Origin: Balanoglossus misakiensis
Taxonomy: Eukaryota > Hemichordata
Direction of reading: 5' to 3'
DNA: 64,000 bases
Assembly (NCBI GenBank): GCA_040954595.2
Contig: CM082583.2
Span: 62,001-126,000 of the forward strand
In this document: positions 45,782 through 58,923 of the stretch, in pieces
How positions within the stretch are numbered: position 1 is the first letter of the stretch
Layout: each line of letters begins with the position of its first letter
Made by a program: the position numbers and the translations under genes
The notes under the pieces: model-generated
Seen by the model: the letters and a program-made list of their open reading frames with translations, nothing else
Told to the model about the DNA's origin: nothing
Databases searched by the model: none

Positions 45782-47144
45782 CTAGCCTCCAAATGACCTC
45801 TCCTCAGCCATATCAGCTTATAACCAACCCGTCAGTCTCCATCTAAAACACGTGTACTTGATCTCATCCCTACAGCACTTGATAAGCAATGTCTTGGTAA
45901 TCTGCTCACTATCATAGCCACAATTATCAATTTGTCACTCAAAACTGGAACTGTTCCTGAATAACTTAAAATAGCAGTCATCACACCAATATACTCAAGA
46001 AACCTTCGCTCGACAAAAACATTTTCAAGAACTATAGACCAGTTTCAAACCTAACCTTCCTGTCAAAAGTAATCGGGAAGATTGTAGCACAACAACTGAC
46101 ATCATATTTGACTACCAACTCACTACAAGAACCACTGCAGTCAGCGTACCGAAAGGATCACAGTACCGAAACAGCACTTACTAAAGTCAACAACAATATT
46201 TGTATGGCACTGGATGCCGGTAAATGTGTACTCATGGTTCTCCTCGATCTCTCCTCTGTGTTTGATACCATAGATCACGACACAATCATCTCAAGGTTAT
46301 CAAAACTGGGCATCACCAACATCGCACTACAATGGTTCTCATCATATCTTAAGAACAGACAGCAGTTTGTATGGCACAATGTCAGAACCTCAATATCTAC
46401 AATATGGAGTACCACACGGTTCAGTGCTTGGCCCACTTTTGTTCTGCAGCTATTTGTCACCACAACATCAATTTTCACCAATATGCCGATGACAACCAAC
46501 TATACCAATATTTCTTCCAGTTAGACACCATAAGTACATTAGACAAGATGGAAAGGGCAGTTCACGAAATAAAAACCTGGATGACACATAATAAACTTCA
46601 ACTAAATGGTGGCAAACCCGAGGTACTCCTGATAAGGTCTCAGTTCAACCGCTCGCCTCGTCCCATAAACCACATGAGCATTGGATCATGTTGTGTTCAA
46701 ATTGTGAATTCTGCACGGAATATAGGTGTGACATTCGACGACAATTACACTTTCAATAAGCACATTAATGCAATTTGCAAGTCAATTTTCTTCCATCTGC
46801 GTCAAATCAGCCACATTCGCCGTTACCTCACTAAGGAAGTTTGCCAGATGCTGGTTCATGCTCTAATCACATCAAAACTGGACTACTGCAATGCAATACT
46901 CTGTGGTTTACCATCATCATGCATTCAACCGCTACAGCATGCCCTGAATTCTGCAGCCACCATGGCCTCCTTCACAAAAACCTCACCAGACCCCATAATG
47001 CCTCCATCTCTTACACCACACCTTATACCCACCACAAATCCTAGCCATCACCCAACCTATCATAGCCCAAACAATCCAAACCCAATCAAAATTGACCCTA
47101 GCCCCACTTATCAAGCCATCAATGCTCAACGGCAACCCAAATAA
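45782..47144 (+). pseudogene. LINE reverse transcriptase, unit 3, 23-bp deletion
   Basis: A 23-bp deletion near 46452 lies between RT motifs B and C and changes which frames are joined there, so motif B and YADD are no longer in the arrangement of units 1 and 2. Confidence 0.87.
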
Positions 47145-47397
47145 CACTTAACTTAAAGATTGGCATAAATCCAAACTCATACCACTGCGACCCCAAATAT
47201 ACAACACAAAGACTCAATCACGAACCAATACCTACCATTTGTAGCAAATACACGACCAAAGATTTGATCCCATCTATCATCCATATATCATCAGAAAGTT
47301 GGGACGATGAGCAATGGGGCAGAGACTGATCATCAAAAATTTGAGACAGGGAATTCCAACAAATGAGATCATTAAGTTAAATATGCAAAGCAAATCA

Positions 47398-47808
47398 GTA
47401 TGTCCAGCTAAAGGCAAGTCATGCAGGAAGTGTGGCAAACCTAACTATTTTGCCAAATGCTACCGATCAAAAGGCAAGGCAAATAGGGTAGACAAGGATG
47501 AAACTGTCAAAGCTGTGCATAAAGTGGAAGACAGCTCGGGAGATGAATACTGCTTCACTGTACAACAATCAAATGGCAGGAGGCCTCAAGTAACAGTGCA
47601 GATAGAACAAACAGCAGTTGCCTCACTGATCGACCCTGGTTCTACAATAAACATGATGAGTGTAAACACATACAACAACCTAAAGAACAAACCCATGTGG
47701 CAAACAGAAAGCCCGTTTTACCACTGTCAGCAGTGCATTATTGAGTATTTTAGCATCGCTGGATTTAGCTCTCGTCCAATCAGAATTGCGGACGGTAGCA
47801 TGATATAA
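47398..47808 (+). pseudogene. Gag knuckle remnant fused to LINE tail, unit 3
   Basis: A 962-bp deletion joins LINE tail (AAATCAG) to gag sequence at the end of the first knuckle, with 4-bp microhomology TCAG. A chance open frame (47314-47808, 164 codons) crosses the junction. Only the second, His-less knuckle and the SLIDPGST segment remain. Confidence 0.87.
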
Positions 47809-48201
47809 TATAATTGAGAATAAATCTCGCGACAAGTGTACAGTTTGACAATGTACACAGATAATCCGTTTCAACAATGTTTCCTTTGTAGTGTGAATAA
47901 AACTGCACACTTTGCAAGTTTTCAACTTCAAAACACTATGGCTATTACAGAGACAAAGCTGCTAATATACAGTGTATACCTGTCATTTTTGTTTGTGGTG
48001 AGATTTTCATTGGCACAGTCGCACAAAGCTCACACAAGAGGAAATTACACTTTCTGTTGAATTCACTGCATCCTGCTAACTTTAAGTCATATATCCAGTG
48101 AAACATTAAGTTATAGAATTTTCCATCGCAGTATTCTGTTTTATATACATGTATAGCAGTCCCACACATATTGATTAATTTGACAAAAGAAACTGACTGA
48201 C

Positions 48202-48317
48202 AATTTTCACAGCGCTCCCAGTATAGCATCCTTGGCAGGTGCACGTCAATGCCCCACACGAGGTTAGGGTTGGCAAGTGCTGCCATTTTGACATGGGTTG
48301 TTAGCACTGATCAATTC
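48202..48317 (-). pseudogene. E12 fossil EGF exon, unit 3
   Basis: Same lesions as units 1 and 2. Confidence 0.75.
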
Positions 48318-49377
48318 CTACGCATGACAGAAAAATGAAGAATTAGGCTATGGGCCGGACCTGCCTATCGTTTCAAAATGCACTCTGTATATTATGGTTT
48401 ATTTCTTTTACATAAAAACAAGTCTTCTTGCTCTAATATGATAAAAGAAAAAAAACTTCAACTTAAATATTGCGTCCTCAGAGGTAATATCGAGCCCTAA
48501 AAATCAGGTATGCTAATGCGGTTAAAGGTCGTGCAGTTCTCCTTATAACAAGCGATCTTATTGGTGGTTACGTGACTGCACCAATCACAGAATGCGTTAT
48601 GTCACTCAGCAATTACACACGCAGGGCAAACTATCAGGCAGCTACATGTATACTAGTATACATGTTACAGAAGATTAAACAGAATTGTTGGTAAGGAAAG
48701 TTTGAGCAGACTAGTCCATTCAATGTAAAAAATGGTGCTGATTCCAAAAAAGTCAGTCTTATTGACCCCTTTCAAGACAAAATTGCCATTTTTGCCACTT
48801 TTAACCCAAAAGGTCATTTAAAAAACACTCAAAACACACTGTTTTCATCACATTCGGAGATCTGATGACATTTGAGGATTATGCGGAAACAGTGACACAC
48901 CAGAATAAAAATTACAGGTGACATTTGCAAGCAGATATGATCTGACCATATAGAAATATGGAATGTAAAAACATTAACAAGGAACATGCCCAATAAACTG
49001 TCATGTGTCATGGCAGTCTTACAAGTGGTGCTAGAAAAAAAAATGACCAAAAATTGTCTGTACAAACACATATGCGAAGCAACTTCTTTCAGTCAGCCCT
49101 GGAACAGACACACACTGACCTGCCACTGGTAATTAAAATTTGATAGCTGGTGGTCTCTGTAACAGCTGGCCTATTTAAGTTATGTAAACATGTCTTTGTT
49201 CGAGGTAACAACTCCTTGTAAATAGTAACTTTAAAAACAACTGGACAATTTGTTTAGGAGAAGATTTGCTAACCAAAAACTAAGAAACTTACCAAAAAAA
49301 CTCGCTAAATATTTAATCTTTCTGATCTCAGAACTGAATAAAAGTTGCACATATACAGGTATGTGTTATGAAATTAT

Positions 49378-50048
49378 ATCCTAAATTTCAAAGCAATCAG
49401 AGAAAAAACTAATTTCAAAGCAATCCAACAAGCAGTTTCACAGAAAATATTTGTTCAAAAGTGGCAAAAACACAAATATGCAAATATCACCAAAATTGTA
49501 CAATATCTTACTTCAATCACTACAAGGAACATGCTGCCTAAGTTCAATGCAATAGGACAAGCGGTTTCAGAGAAAACAATTTTTGACAAAAATTGCAAAA
49601 GTTTCCCCGATAACACATTTATGCAAATATCTTTTTTTTTACAACATATTATTTAGGTTACCCCTACGAACATGCCTACCAAATTGGAAAGCAATCTGGC
49701 ATGAGGTTTTAAAGAAAAACATTTTTTGACCAAAAATGGCAAATATTGCTCAAAATTATAGATATGCAAATTTTGCAACAATTTGAACAAAACTATGGTT
49801 ACTTAGACAACATTAGGAGGCTTCATACTAAATTTCAAAGACTTTTTACCAATAACATGGAAAAATACAAAAAAATGCAAAAAAAATAGGAAATCGATAA
49901 TATTAGCTCAAAACATACAGGATTGTATGAGGTTGATATAAGGTACATGCATACCAATTTTCAAATCAATATGACCAGTGGTTGTCCAGTTTTTGAGTTT
50001 TGACCAATTTCACATTTTCCCAGCTAATTTGCATATTTTTGGCAATGA
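49378..50048. repeat. Degenerate ~140-bp tandem repeat, unit 3
   Basis: Collinear with 17580-18250. Confidence 0.7.
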
Positions 50049-50257
50049 CATCTTCATTTGAACAAACTCCCATCTACAGCCCTGCCTGCATCTACACGCC
50101 AAATATCGAGGTCATACGCGCTGCGGTTTTCAAGTTTTCGATGTGGACGGACATACAGACATACATCCATCCATCCATCCATCCATACATACAGACGTAA
50201 CCAATCCCATAAGGTCCCATGGTACATACCAATGGGACCTAAAAACTTGTGACTTAC

Positions 50258-50380
50258 ATGTAACACATGTTTGCCCAGTGTAGCAGGTTGGACAGTTGCA
50301 GGTGTAGATTGAGCAGGAGCCTTGAAGTGGCTGATACACTCCGTTATTCAGACATGGGTTTAGAAGACACTGGTTGATCG
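50258..50380 (-). CDS. E11 EGF-like exon, unit 3
   Basis: Open; Tyr at third cysteine. Confidence 0.78.
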
Positions 50381-50577
50381 CTAAGGGTGAGAGAAATGAA
50401 AAGTATCACATTAGGGTCTTACACACTTGAGTGGGAAGTGAAATCTGTAGCAGACTGTCAGAAGATTGCACATCCGTGTGATCATGTTCATGTGTGAAGG
50501 ATAATGAAGACCACTTGATCCAAGCTTGGTGCTACCATCTTTATCATAATTACAGCATCTTATAATATTTACTAGTT

Positions 50578-50604
50578 GGGGGTGGGGTGGGGTGGGGGTG
50601 GGGG
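50578..50604 (+). repeat. G-run, unit 3
   Basis: Same 27-bp G-run. Confidence 0.8.
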
Positions 50605-50828
50605 TAGTTGATGTCATAACTTTCTGATGTTTCAATTTACGGTTGGAAAAATAGCAACATCTACTCTGATGAGCATTTGAGTCAATGAAAGTATACATCA
50701 TGGCTACGGTAGTGCATATAAGTCTCTTGGTTAGCTGCACAATCACAGGCAACTTTATTGAGACAATATCAATGACAAAGCCCAGCGATTTCTACTTTGT
50801 GCGGCAAATCTGACACTGGTTTGCTTAC

Positions 50829-50945
50829 GTTCAGCGCACGTGGTTCCGATGAAACAGCGCGAACTCTGGCATCTGAACTCGGTGCAGGACACTTGCTGGC
50901 AGAATCCACTGTTTAGACAAGGGTTGGGCTGACACGGATTCAAAT
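50829..50945 (-). CDS. E10 EGF-like exon, unit 3
   Basis: Open; Ser at fifth cysteine. Confidence 0.8.
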
Positions 50946-51329
50946 CTGTGCACAGAAGAGAAAGTGATATAAATTGTGTACAGTTAATATTTACTACATA
51001 TACTTTAAACAGATTTGTGCAGTCAGGGTTGAGTGGTAAAAATCTCAGTTGGTCAACAGAACATCACTGTGACAAATTTCTTCCATGTTCAACAAAAGAA
51101 ACGTAATGAAATTTTGACACAGGTGTAATAGTGTCTTAGTGTACCATACGGTGCAGGTTGTTGTTTGGTCAAATACACAATCCCCTTTTATGGCACACAC
51201 ATTCTTAATAAATTTCCCCAAAATTGTGTCGTTATTCACTGTTTGATACAGGTTGGAAGAAACCAACTGCAAGCCGATTATGTGTTATGTTATTATGTTC
51301 CTCTTCATCTGAAATTTAAAATCACTCAC

Positions 51330-51452
51330 ATGTCTGACATAAATCGCCGGAGTAACAGCTTGTACAGGAGCATGTGAATTCAGTACACCAATTGGGCGTC
51401 AGCACACAGTTTCCACCATTCTGACACTGGATGGGTTGACACTGGTTGACAG
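51330..51452 (-). CDS. E9 EGF-like exon, unit 3
   Basis: Intact, eight cysteines. Confidence 0.86.
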
Positions 51453-51747
51453 CTGTGGGATGTGCAGTCAAGATATTGTCAAAATTACAGAATTTACAAA
51501 CTACACTCCACAGTCATGTACATGTATACATGACAACAACCAAAGGGCTGTTTTGAAAAACCAAATGCTGTGAAATCCTTTAGAGTGTGACAAGAAACCA
51601 CAGTTGCAACCGAAAACAAAAATAGTGATAACATTAAGCTAGCCCAAAGTTTGAGTTACCAGGGCTTTAATATGTGTACCGTACTTATATTATATAATAC
51701 ATAACAAGTGTTTTGCATTGAATAAAATAATATTGGTTTGTACTTAC

Positions 51748-51867
51748 GCATTGTACATGTGGCACCAGTGAAGCATTCGGTACACATACAGTCAAACAGG
51801 AAACAGCCGTCTCGCGCAACGCATGTGCCACCATTTTGACAAGGCATAGAGTATAACTGATCAATGG
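51748..51867 (-). CDS. E8 EGF-like exon, unit 4
   Basis: Open, as in unit 2; first cysteine Leu; donor GTAAGT. Confidence 0.8.
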
Positions 51868-52260
51868 CTGCCAAAACAAAAATGAAAGTATCAATTACCT
51901 GCTTGTCAAAAACTTGTACATGTACTTGTGATGTTCATTTCGTTTAAATATGTGAGCAATGTCTTCATTCCTTGTTTCAAACCTGTACATTTAAAATAAC
52001 ATAATGATGCTATTGCTAGGATTTTTCTGTAAGAATCTTGAAAAATTAAAAAATGTGCCGTCAACATGATACAGAAGGCTTTCCTTTTTAACGTGCACCT
52101 CACACTCAATTTTGACCCTACATCAGCAAATTTTGAAAGGATGAAACTTAGTAATGCTTCCACCCCATTTATTGGTGTATGGGTCCATCTATCACATTGA
52201 GAATACCAAAAATGAGGGTTTATATACCACGCTGTGTCATAAAACAGTAATTCGACACAC

Positions 52261-52383
52261 CTACGGCACAGATGGCCCCAGTCCAACACTACTGGCAGTA
52301 ACAGGTGTAGTCAGTATAAGAATTTGGTGTTTGGGAACAATAGCCTCCATTTTGACACGGATTCTGATCACATGGGTTAATGA
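52261..52383 (-). pseudogene. E7 EGF-like exon, unit 4, in-frame TAG
   Basis: Same TAG as the other units. Confidence 0.83.
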
Positions 52384-52947
52384 CTATCAGAAAAAAAATA
52401 GTTTAAAAAACATGAAATGCAGATGGCTACACCTCAACCAAAGATGATTCCTGCACCACAACAAAATCCTTTGACACAAGCATTATACTGGAACCATACC
52501 CAGAACACGCATTAAGTATATGATGAAGGGACAATGTCTCTATTTTGGGTAATACAGTAAAACCTGTCTTTATGGACACCTCTCTAATCAGAACACCTAG
52601 TAAGATTGATTTTTCAAGCCAAATAGTAAGGATAATTAAGGACGTCTCTTTTACTTAATACTCAGATGTGTGCACCACCTTAGGAGAGATTACCTCATAT
52701 GCACAATTATCTCTACAGACACTAGTCTTCAAGAGGCAACTCTTGTATATTTGAGTGATGAAAACATCCAGCTTCGTACACTTCCTCACAAGTTCGTGCC
52801 TATCCTAAATTGCACGGACATACAAATGAAATTTCTGTTTTCTTTTCTCTTGTGGAAATTTTAGAAATGAGAAGTTACCACACAATTCAATTGCCATGAA
52901 GAGAAAGTGCCCAAAAGATTGTCATTTACGGTACGTCAGAAACTTAC

Positions 52948-53070
52948 ATATTTCACAACGGTTACCCTCATAGCAACCAGTACAGGCACAGGTATATGCC
53001 GTGCAGGAGTTGGCCACTGCATTACATACAGCCCCGTTGAGACAGCTGTTTCGCTGGCATGGATCTTGGA
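52948..53070 (-). CDS. E6 EGF-like exon, unit 4
   Basis: Intact; same as units 1 and 2. Confidence 0.85.
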
Positions 53071-53459
53071 CTGCAATAAAAAGTGCAACCTAATGTTATC
53101 TCAGCAATATTTACTTTCAAAATCTGTTTGATAAAAACATCATCATTACCATTACTGTAAATACTGAACGGAACTTCACTTCCAAAAACAACTTGCTCAT
53201 TCTGGGACGCACTTGTGGGGCTATGAAAATCTCTGTATATGTATCTTCATGAATAATTTTCATGAACGATCAACATTTTTTTCTTCAAATAAACATGTTT
53301 TCTTTCAGTTGTACATCATTTTTTAGGTGAACGATTCCCAAGGCCCAAGGTGTGATGCTGAAGATGAAAATATAAAGTATGACCAACAGACAATGTATTG
53401 AGACATGATTGTAAATGTTAGTTCCTGCATGACAAAATGTTTGTTTTAATGAGTTTTAC

Positions 53460-53576
53460 ACTGGCTGCAGTGTGTGCCGGTGAAACATCCTGGACAAGTA
53501 CACTCATAAGTTGTACACGACAGCCGAGTACACTGCCCATTGTTCAGGCATGGACTTGGCCTACATGGAGTTTGTT
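53460..53576 (-). CDS. E5 EGF-like exon, unit 4
   Basis: Intact. Confidence 0.83.
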
Positions 53577-53891
53577 CTGTTTCAATGGAATGAAAATAAA
53601 TAAATAGTAGTGACATAAGTTTTTAGGGTATGACCATTTCCTTAATTCCTACAGCTGTGGTTCTATCGGGTTCTCCTATAACTAAGCCTCCTTAATGTAT
53701 AACTGAACAATAAGAATTACTTATTATACTTTTGGGAGTTTAGGACTTAGTAATTGCAAAAAAGACTCAATTCCTGAAAGTGCCTATTTGGTTTGTCACA
53801 TCCTAAATATACAGGTAATTTCATAGCTGCCAGCTATGACAAATATACCGGTATGAGGGGGGAAAAACAGTTCCTCGTCTGATAAATTTAC

Positions 53892-54014
53892 CTTGGTCAC
53901 AGGTGATTCCAATGATACAGCCTTGACAGCGACAGGTAAACGCACTGCACGATCCACTGATTGGCTCACAGATACCGTTGTTCATGCACGGATTGGGAGA
54001 ACATTGATCGAGTC
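53892..54014 (-). CDS. E4 EGF-like exon, unit 4
   Basis: Intact; CIIGITC form. Confidence 0.86.
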
Positions 54015-54492
54015 CTGGGGGTTGCATGTAAATCAACCAACAATTGCATATTAACATCACAAGTCATTTCACTATTTTTTCATTCCAAACTTAAAAGATT
54101 GCTTGTAACTTGCTGAACAAATATTCATATGGACAGACTATTCTAGCTTGGAACAGGCAAAATCAAGGGTGCCCTGACGCCCAACTTTTAAGAGCAGTTC
54201 ATTTACTGAAACTGCCAGCACCCAATATTATCCCACATGTAATCAATATGTGGAAATCAAATACATCTGTAACAGTTTTAATTTACCATGTGGGTATTTG
54301 CATGGAGGGCCATGGTATTTGTTACCTACTGATAAAATACCCTTCAAAACAATATCCTCATTTCTTCAGAAGTTTGGCAACAAGACCAATAAAGTTTCAC
54401 ATCAAAATTTACAATGTATAAATAAGCTTAAAAGATCTACGGAATGAAGATGGCTTGTTTGTTTGCAGGGTGTCTTGAAAGTATATACTCAC

Positions 54493-55501
54493 TTGTTTGA
54501 CCATGGACCCTAGAGAAAGAAGGACGCGCAACTCCATTTTTTTCTTGAAATGATGTTCTTTTGCATACATTATTTCCAGATAAATCCCAATAATCCAATT
54601 TGCAAATAAACTGTGTATAAACTAACGCAAAGTCTCGTGTTTTGTGTGAAGTTATCACAACACCTCAGAACATCTCGCAGAAGACGAGAAAACTGCAACG
54701 TGGTTGAACGCAGCGATTATTTATGGAACACATCTGGACAAGTTAAACAGGAATTTGAATCTGAGTCTGACAGCGTCCAAAACAAGCATCTTTTGTCTAA
54801 CAGTCCGGGTATTTCACAAGGCTGTGAGCTAACCGTACCGAGGGTTGCCTGGCGGCCATAGTGCACACATGATAATCCACCCAGTTTGTTTACAAATTGT
54901 TTTCGTGAAATCTGTTTTATTGTTCACGCACTGCGAAATAAAATGCCCCTAAACCACAATTTTTATTTCAATGCTTCACGCAAACATAAAATTATTACGA
55001 AAAGTGTCAGCGTTACTAAGAAATATGAGTGCCCAGTCGGACATGCAAAAAACATGGATGATTTGTTTACAATTTTTAAATGAAGCTTGTGGCACTAGAA
55101 ATGACCGTTCAACCGACAGACGAACACCAAACCATAATAATTAGCACAGACATCGTAATACTTTTAGAATTTTAGAAAAAAACGCAGTGGCTGCTGAAAT
55201 GCAGTAGTGCCAGTTTGGTGGCAAGTTTTCGTATCACTGGTGGGGTCGACACGTGCCGAAGTAAGGAAGTCATTGTCCGACTGTCCTGGGTGTTAATTAT
55301 ATACAAAAAAACATCATCATACAGATAATCCCCAAACCCTTTGATCTTTGCCGCAGTTGCTCGCCCTTCTTTCTCTAGGGTCTATGGTTTGACAGATGTC
55401 ACCTGTGTAATAGTTCACACACTGGCATGAATAGAAATTGCACGATGTTTGCTGGCAAAATCCACCATTCATACATGGGTTGGGATCACAGGGGTTTTGC
55501 A
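54493..55501 (-). pseudogene. E3 EGF-like exon, unit 4, split by transposon
   Basis: 5-prime part 55387-55501. The seventh-cysteine position, Ser elsewhere, is Tyr here (VNYYTG). Confidence 0.85.
54502..55386. mobile_element. 885-bp TIR element inside E3, unit 4
   Basis: GTTTGAC at 54495-54501 and 55387-55393. Confidence 0.82.
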
Positions 55502-55928
55502 CTGGAAATTAAGAAAGGACGCCATTTTATTCCTTGCTACTCATTCTACAGTACAGATATGGCAAAAACCTTGCAGAATTATGGCAAGGGTGTGTGGAGT
55601 GATTGTGCCTACAACTTATATTAGGCTGGTATCAAGTTGTTCACACCTCCATAGATCACGTGGCAGTGACTGTGAGGCAAGGGCTTCCCTTCATGAAATC
55701 AAAGACCTGTGTACTGGAGGAGGGTTCCTTGCAAATGCTTGACTTGACTTCAAGCACACCTGTAGACTCATACTAGTATGTAAATTTACACTATCTGGCC
55801 TGGAGTGAGAATTTCCATAGTGGATGTGTGTTGACAAAAGGCAGTAAAATTGGCCAGTCGCGCATAATGTTTCTTGAACCAAGACAATCAAGACATTATG
55901 CGCCACGAAAGTGATTTTGATTAGAAAG

Positions 55929-56117
55929 GAGGTATGTAAGACCCCACATAGACCCGATCTGAGACCATGTTCTGAGAGTCTCAAATGTGAGTAAATGCTA
56001 TCTGAGACCGCATTTGAGACTGCTTTGGAGACTCTCAGATACAATGTAAACTGCAATTGAGACCGTATTGGAGATCGCTTTTGAGACTCTCAGCTTGCGT
56101 TTAAATGCTAATTGAGA
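55929..56117 (+). repeat. Left TIR of 2330-bp transposon
   Basis: 189 bp; exact inverted copy of 58070-58258. Confidence 0.95.
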
Positions 56118-58069
56118 CCGTCAACTTCGTCATATCGAGCCAACAGAAGTTACAGTAATAAAGATGACCTAACACCCAGCCTTCATGGCGATCGAGATGT
56201 TAATTCTTCCACGGTCTCTCAAAAGTTGTGCATGCCGTACTGGACATCTCATATACTGGAGTTGAATGTTTTGTAATCGGTTCTGACTATAAGATAGGAC
56301 ATTTTCTCAGCTTTCAAACGAGGGCGTCAAGTTTTTACAAGGGCGAATGGTGCGCGACACGATCTGTAGAGAGCTCACGTACATCATGCAGATCGGAGCG
56401 ACCGACAGCGCGGTGCGGTGAAATGTCGTGCTGTGTGTCCTTTTTTAAGATATTAGATCTATCTACTAGTAATTATCTCAAAACGTACAGACATAGCCCG
56501 AATACCGGGCGTCGGTTACAACATACGATGAGTATAATCGTACATGGGCGACCAGAAGTTACTAGTAATTGTACTTGTACTACTAGTATGACTTGACATT
56601 GTAATAAACGATCAAGTCACTCCATGACCCACGCGTCGACCGTGGAACAATGAACTAACTCACGGGCGACTTTGTTTCCGGGGCTGTCAAAAGAGTTGAG
56701 TGAATGACGTGGTAGTGTTTTACGTAGACGCTAGGACGTGTCAACGGTTACTATAGTAATCGTAGATCTATTGATCTCTCTCTATCGCCGAAGCAGAGTG
56801 AGGCCGGCTTACATGTAAGACAAAATAAAAATGTTGTCAAGTATGGTCCCGATAACTCGACCATACCAATGCATTTTTTTTCGCTGCCGATACAAACATC
56901 TGTCACAATACATGTAAAGTTGGGTAAAAGCTTTAAAGTTGTAATAAAATATTTTTTTTTTCAATAATGTTTCACGTTTGTCATTATATGATAAAGGCTT
57001 ACATTGCCCTTTTTTAATCTTAGTTTTATAGAAAGTTGTTCATTTTGTAAACGGACTCCCACCCAGAGGAGGTCAGTTTTAACACGTATGTCACTTCAAA
57101 GCTAAAAGAAGTAAGGAAAGAATTACATGTACTAGAGGCAACTGACGTCGGGTTTAATGAGGTCACGAATCGAATGTCGCCGCAACGTAGCCACTATCCA
57201 TGACTGCTCTTACCTAAACAGTGGAAGTTCGTGAAGGGGTCAAGGCTTATACAATCACACTGAGGAAGGTAGAAATTGAAGCTCAATTGAAAAAAAAACG
57301 ATGATTTTTCAAATGGTTTCGGAGAATCAAAATGAAAAGAACAATTTCCATGCGAAGTGTGAACTGTTTTTTCATTCATGAGATTGGGAGTCTGTATCAT
57401 CGGCAAACTCAACAACAATACGGCAACAATATGTGTGAACGGGGCGTCAATGTACGGCATTACAGAAAATATATATATCCACAAAAGGGCGACTTTGCGG
57501 GTCTTTGATCATTTGTTTTATACACATGTCAATCTCACTAGATAGATCTTTGTGTCACCGACGTTAAATTGTGTGCAGTACCCTATTATAAGATAAGCTA
57601 CTGTAAAACGGGATTCTTTTTAGGCTGGGAAATTTTTGCGAGTTTCTCTTTTAGTATTTGTATTCACCAGTCTATTTGCAATCAACTAGTAACCACCGAC
57701 TGTTTCTTTATCACTGATTTAAATGTAAATACTAGTACCATCGCTTGTTGTTTTCTTTTGAGTGAATAAAGTACAAGTGTGTGTGGCAGTGTTGAATCAT
57801 GGCAGGTATCGATCGTGTGTGTACATGCATGCAAAAATCATTCGTCAGTTTTCGGGGGAGCGACACAAAGTTTCCTCTTTCGATTTGTCAGGAAACACTC
57901 TTGTGTAGCAGATTCCGCTAACAAACGCTTAGCACTGAACTCCATCGCGATATCGGACAGCAAGACAGTGAATTGAAGTCTCGTGAGGAGTTAAGTTATA
58001 AGTGATACAGACGCGATACTTTCATTGATTATGGGCAATGTTGTGTGGTGTTGATTGTTACATGTACAC

Positions 58070-58258
58070 TCTCAATTAGCATTTAAACGCAAGCTGAGAG
58101 TCTCAAAAGCGATCTCCAATACGGTCTCAATTGCAGTTTACATTGTATCTGAGAGTCTCCAAAGCAGTCTCAAATGCGGTCTCAGATAGCATTTACTCAC
58201 ATTTGAGACTCTCAGAACATGGTCTCAGATCGGGTCTATGTGGGGTCTTACATACCTC
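58070..58258 (-). repeat. Right TIR of 2330-bp transposon
   Basis: 189 bp; exact inverted copy of 55929-56117. Confidence 0.95.
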
Positions 58259-58376
58259 TGGAAAGAGTGTAATCTTGCATTCGATGTCAAGAACTCTCCA
58301 AGCTCTGCTGTGGTGATGGCTACACCTATGCTCAGGAAACATGCAGTATTTGAATGAGACTGCGCTGTATACTTAC

Positions 58377-58499
58377 ATATCTCACACCTATCACCTTTGT
58401 AGCAACCAGTACATATGCAGGTGAGATCAAAGCAGGAATTTCGAGCCGGTTGACAGAAGCCACCATTCTGGCACGGATTTGGTTGACACTGGTTGAGTC
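58377..58499 (-). CDS. E2 EGF-like exon, unit 4
   Basis: Intact; as unit 2. The intron separating it from E3 is about 2.3 kb longer than in units 1 and 2 because of the transposon. Confidence 0.87.
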
Positions 58500-58770
58500 C
58501 TGCAAGGAAAAGGGTCAAATTTTCCATGATCATCAGGGGTGAGTTTCCTTCAAAAATTGTGATGTGACAAACCGACAAATTAGCATATTAGCATAATCAG
58601 AATAAATAAAAAAAATGCACAGGTAGTTTAAAAGAACAAAAACTTTCGAAACGGAATAGAGCTAAGCTGCTATCCCTTTCTATTTTTGTGTTTGTACAAC
58701 ATCAGTGAAGTTTAAATCATAATAAAAAAATGATAATTATCATTATTAACTGCTACAGATTCAAACTTAC

Positions 58771-58884
58771 TTGTCTCACAACTGGTTCCCTAGTAACACT
58801 CTGTGCACATGCAAATTGTGGCAGTACAAGAATTTACCTGTTGTTGGCAGGTACCTCCATTGAGACAAGGACTTCATAAGTTGT
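58771..58884 (-). pseudogene. E1 EGF-like exon, unit 4, two stops
   Basis: Same TGA and TAG. Confidence 0.85.
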
Positions 58885-58923
58885 CTGAAAACACCAGTTT
58901 GCCCAATTTTCACTAATGTATAG

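Larger units (their letters stand above)
36605..51461. repeat. Tandem unit 3 (14.86 kb, deleted)
   Basis: Third direct copy. Relative to unit 2 it lacks 46 bp in E6 (junction 38085), 1094 bp covering E2 and E1 (junction about 41013), 23 bp in the LINE RT (about 46452) and 962 bp covering LINE tail, putative LTR and gag N-terminal half (junction about 47397). Everything else is collinear. Confidence 0.95.
55929..58258. mobile_element. 2330-bp DNA transposon with perfect 189-bp TIRs
   Basis: Terminal inverted repeats 55929-56117 and 58070-58258 are identical over 189 bp, starting GAGGTATGTAAGACCCC. The flanks are TAGAAAG (55922-55928) and TGGAAAG (58259-58265); units 1 and 2 have a single TGGAAAG at this place (24111-24117 in unit 2), so a 7-bp target duplication with one change is indicated. 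Inside each TIR short words (TGAGACCG, GAGACTCTCAG, TCTGAGA) recur in both orientations. The 1952-bp interior has no recognisable transposase; frames such as 56228-56596 (122 codons, plus) and 57194-57484 (96 codons, minus) match no family I know. It lies in the intron between E3 and E2. Confidence 0.92.

Noticed and set aside
56228-56596. 122-codon frame in the 2330-bp transposon as transposase
   Set aside because: No DDE/D or DNA-binding pattern recognised; composition looks like random open frame. Kept only as an unassigned frame.
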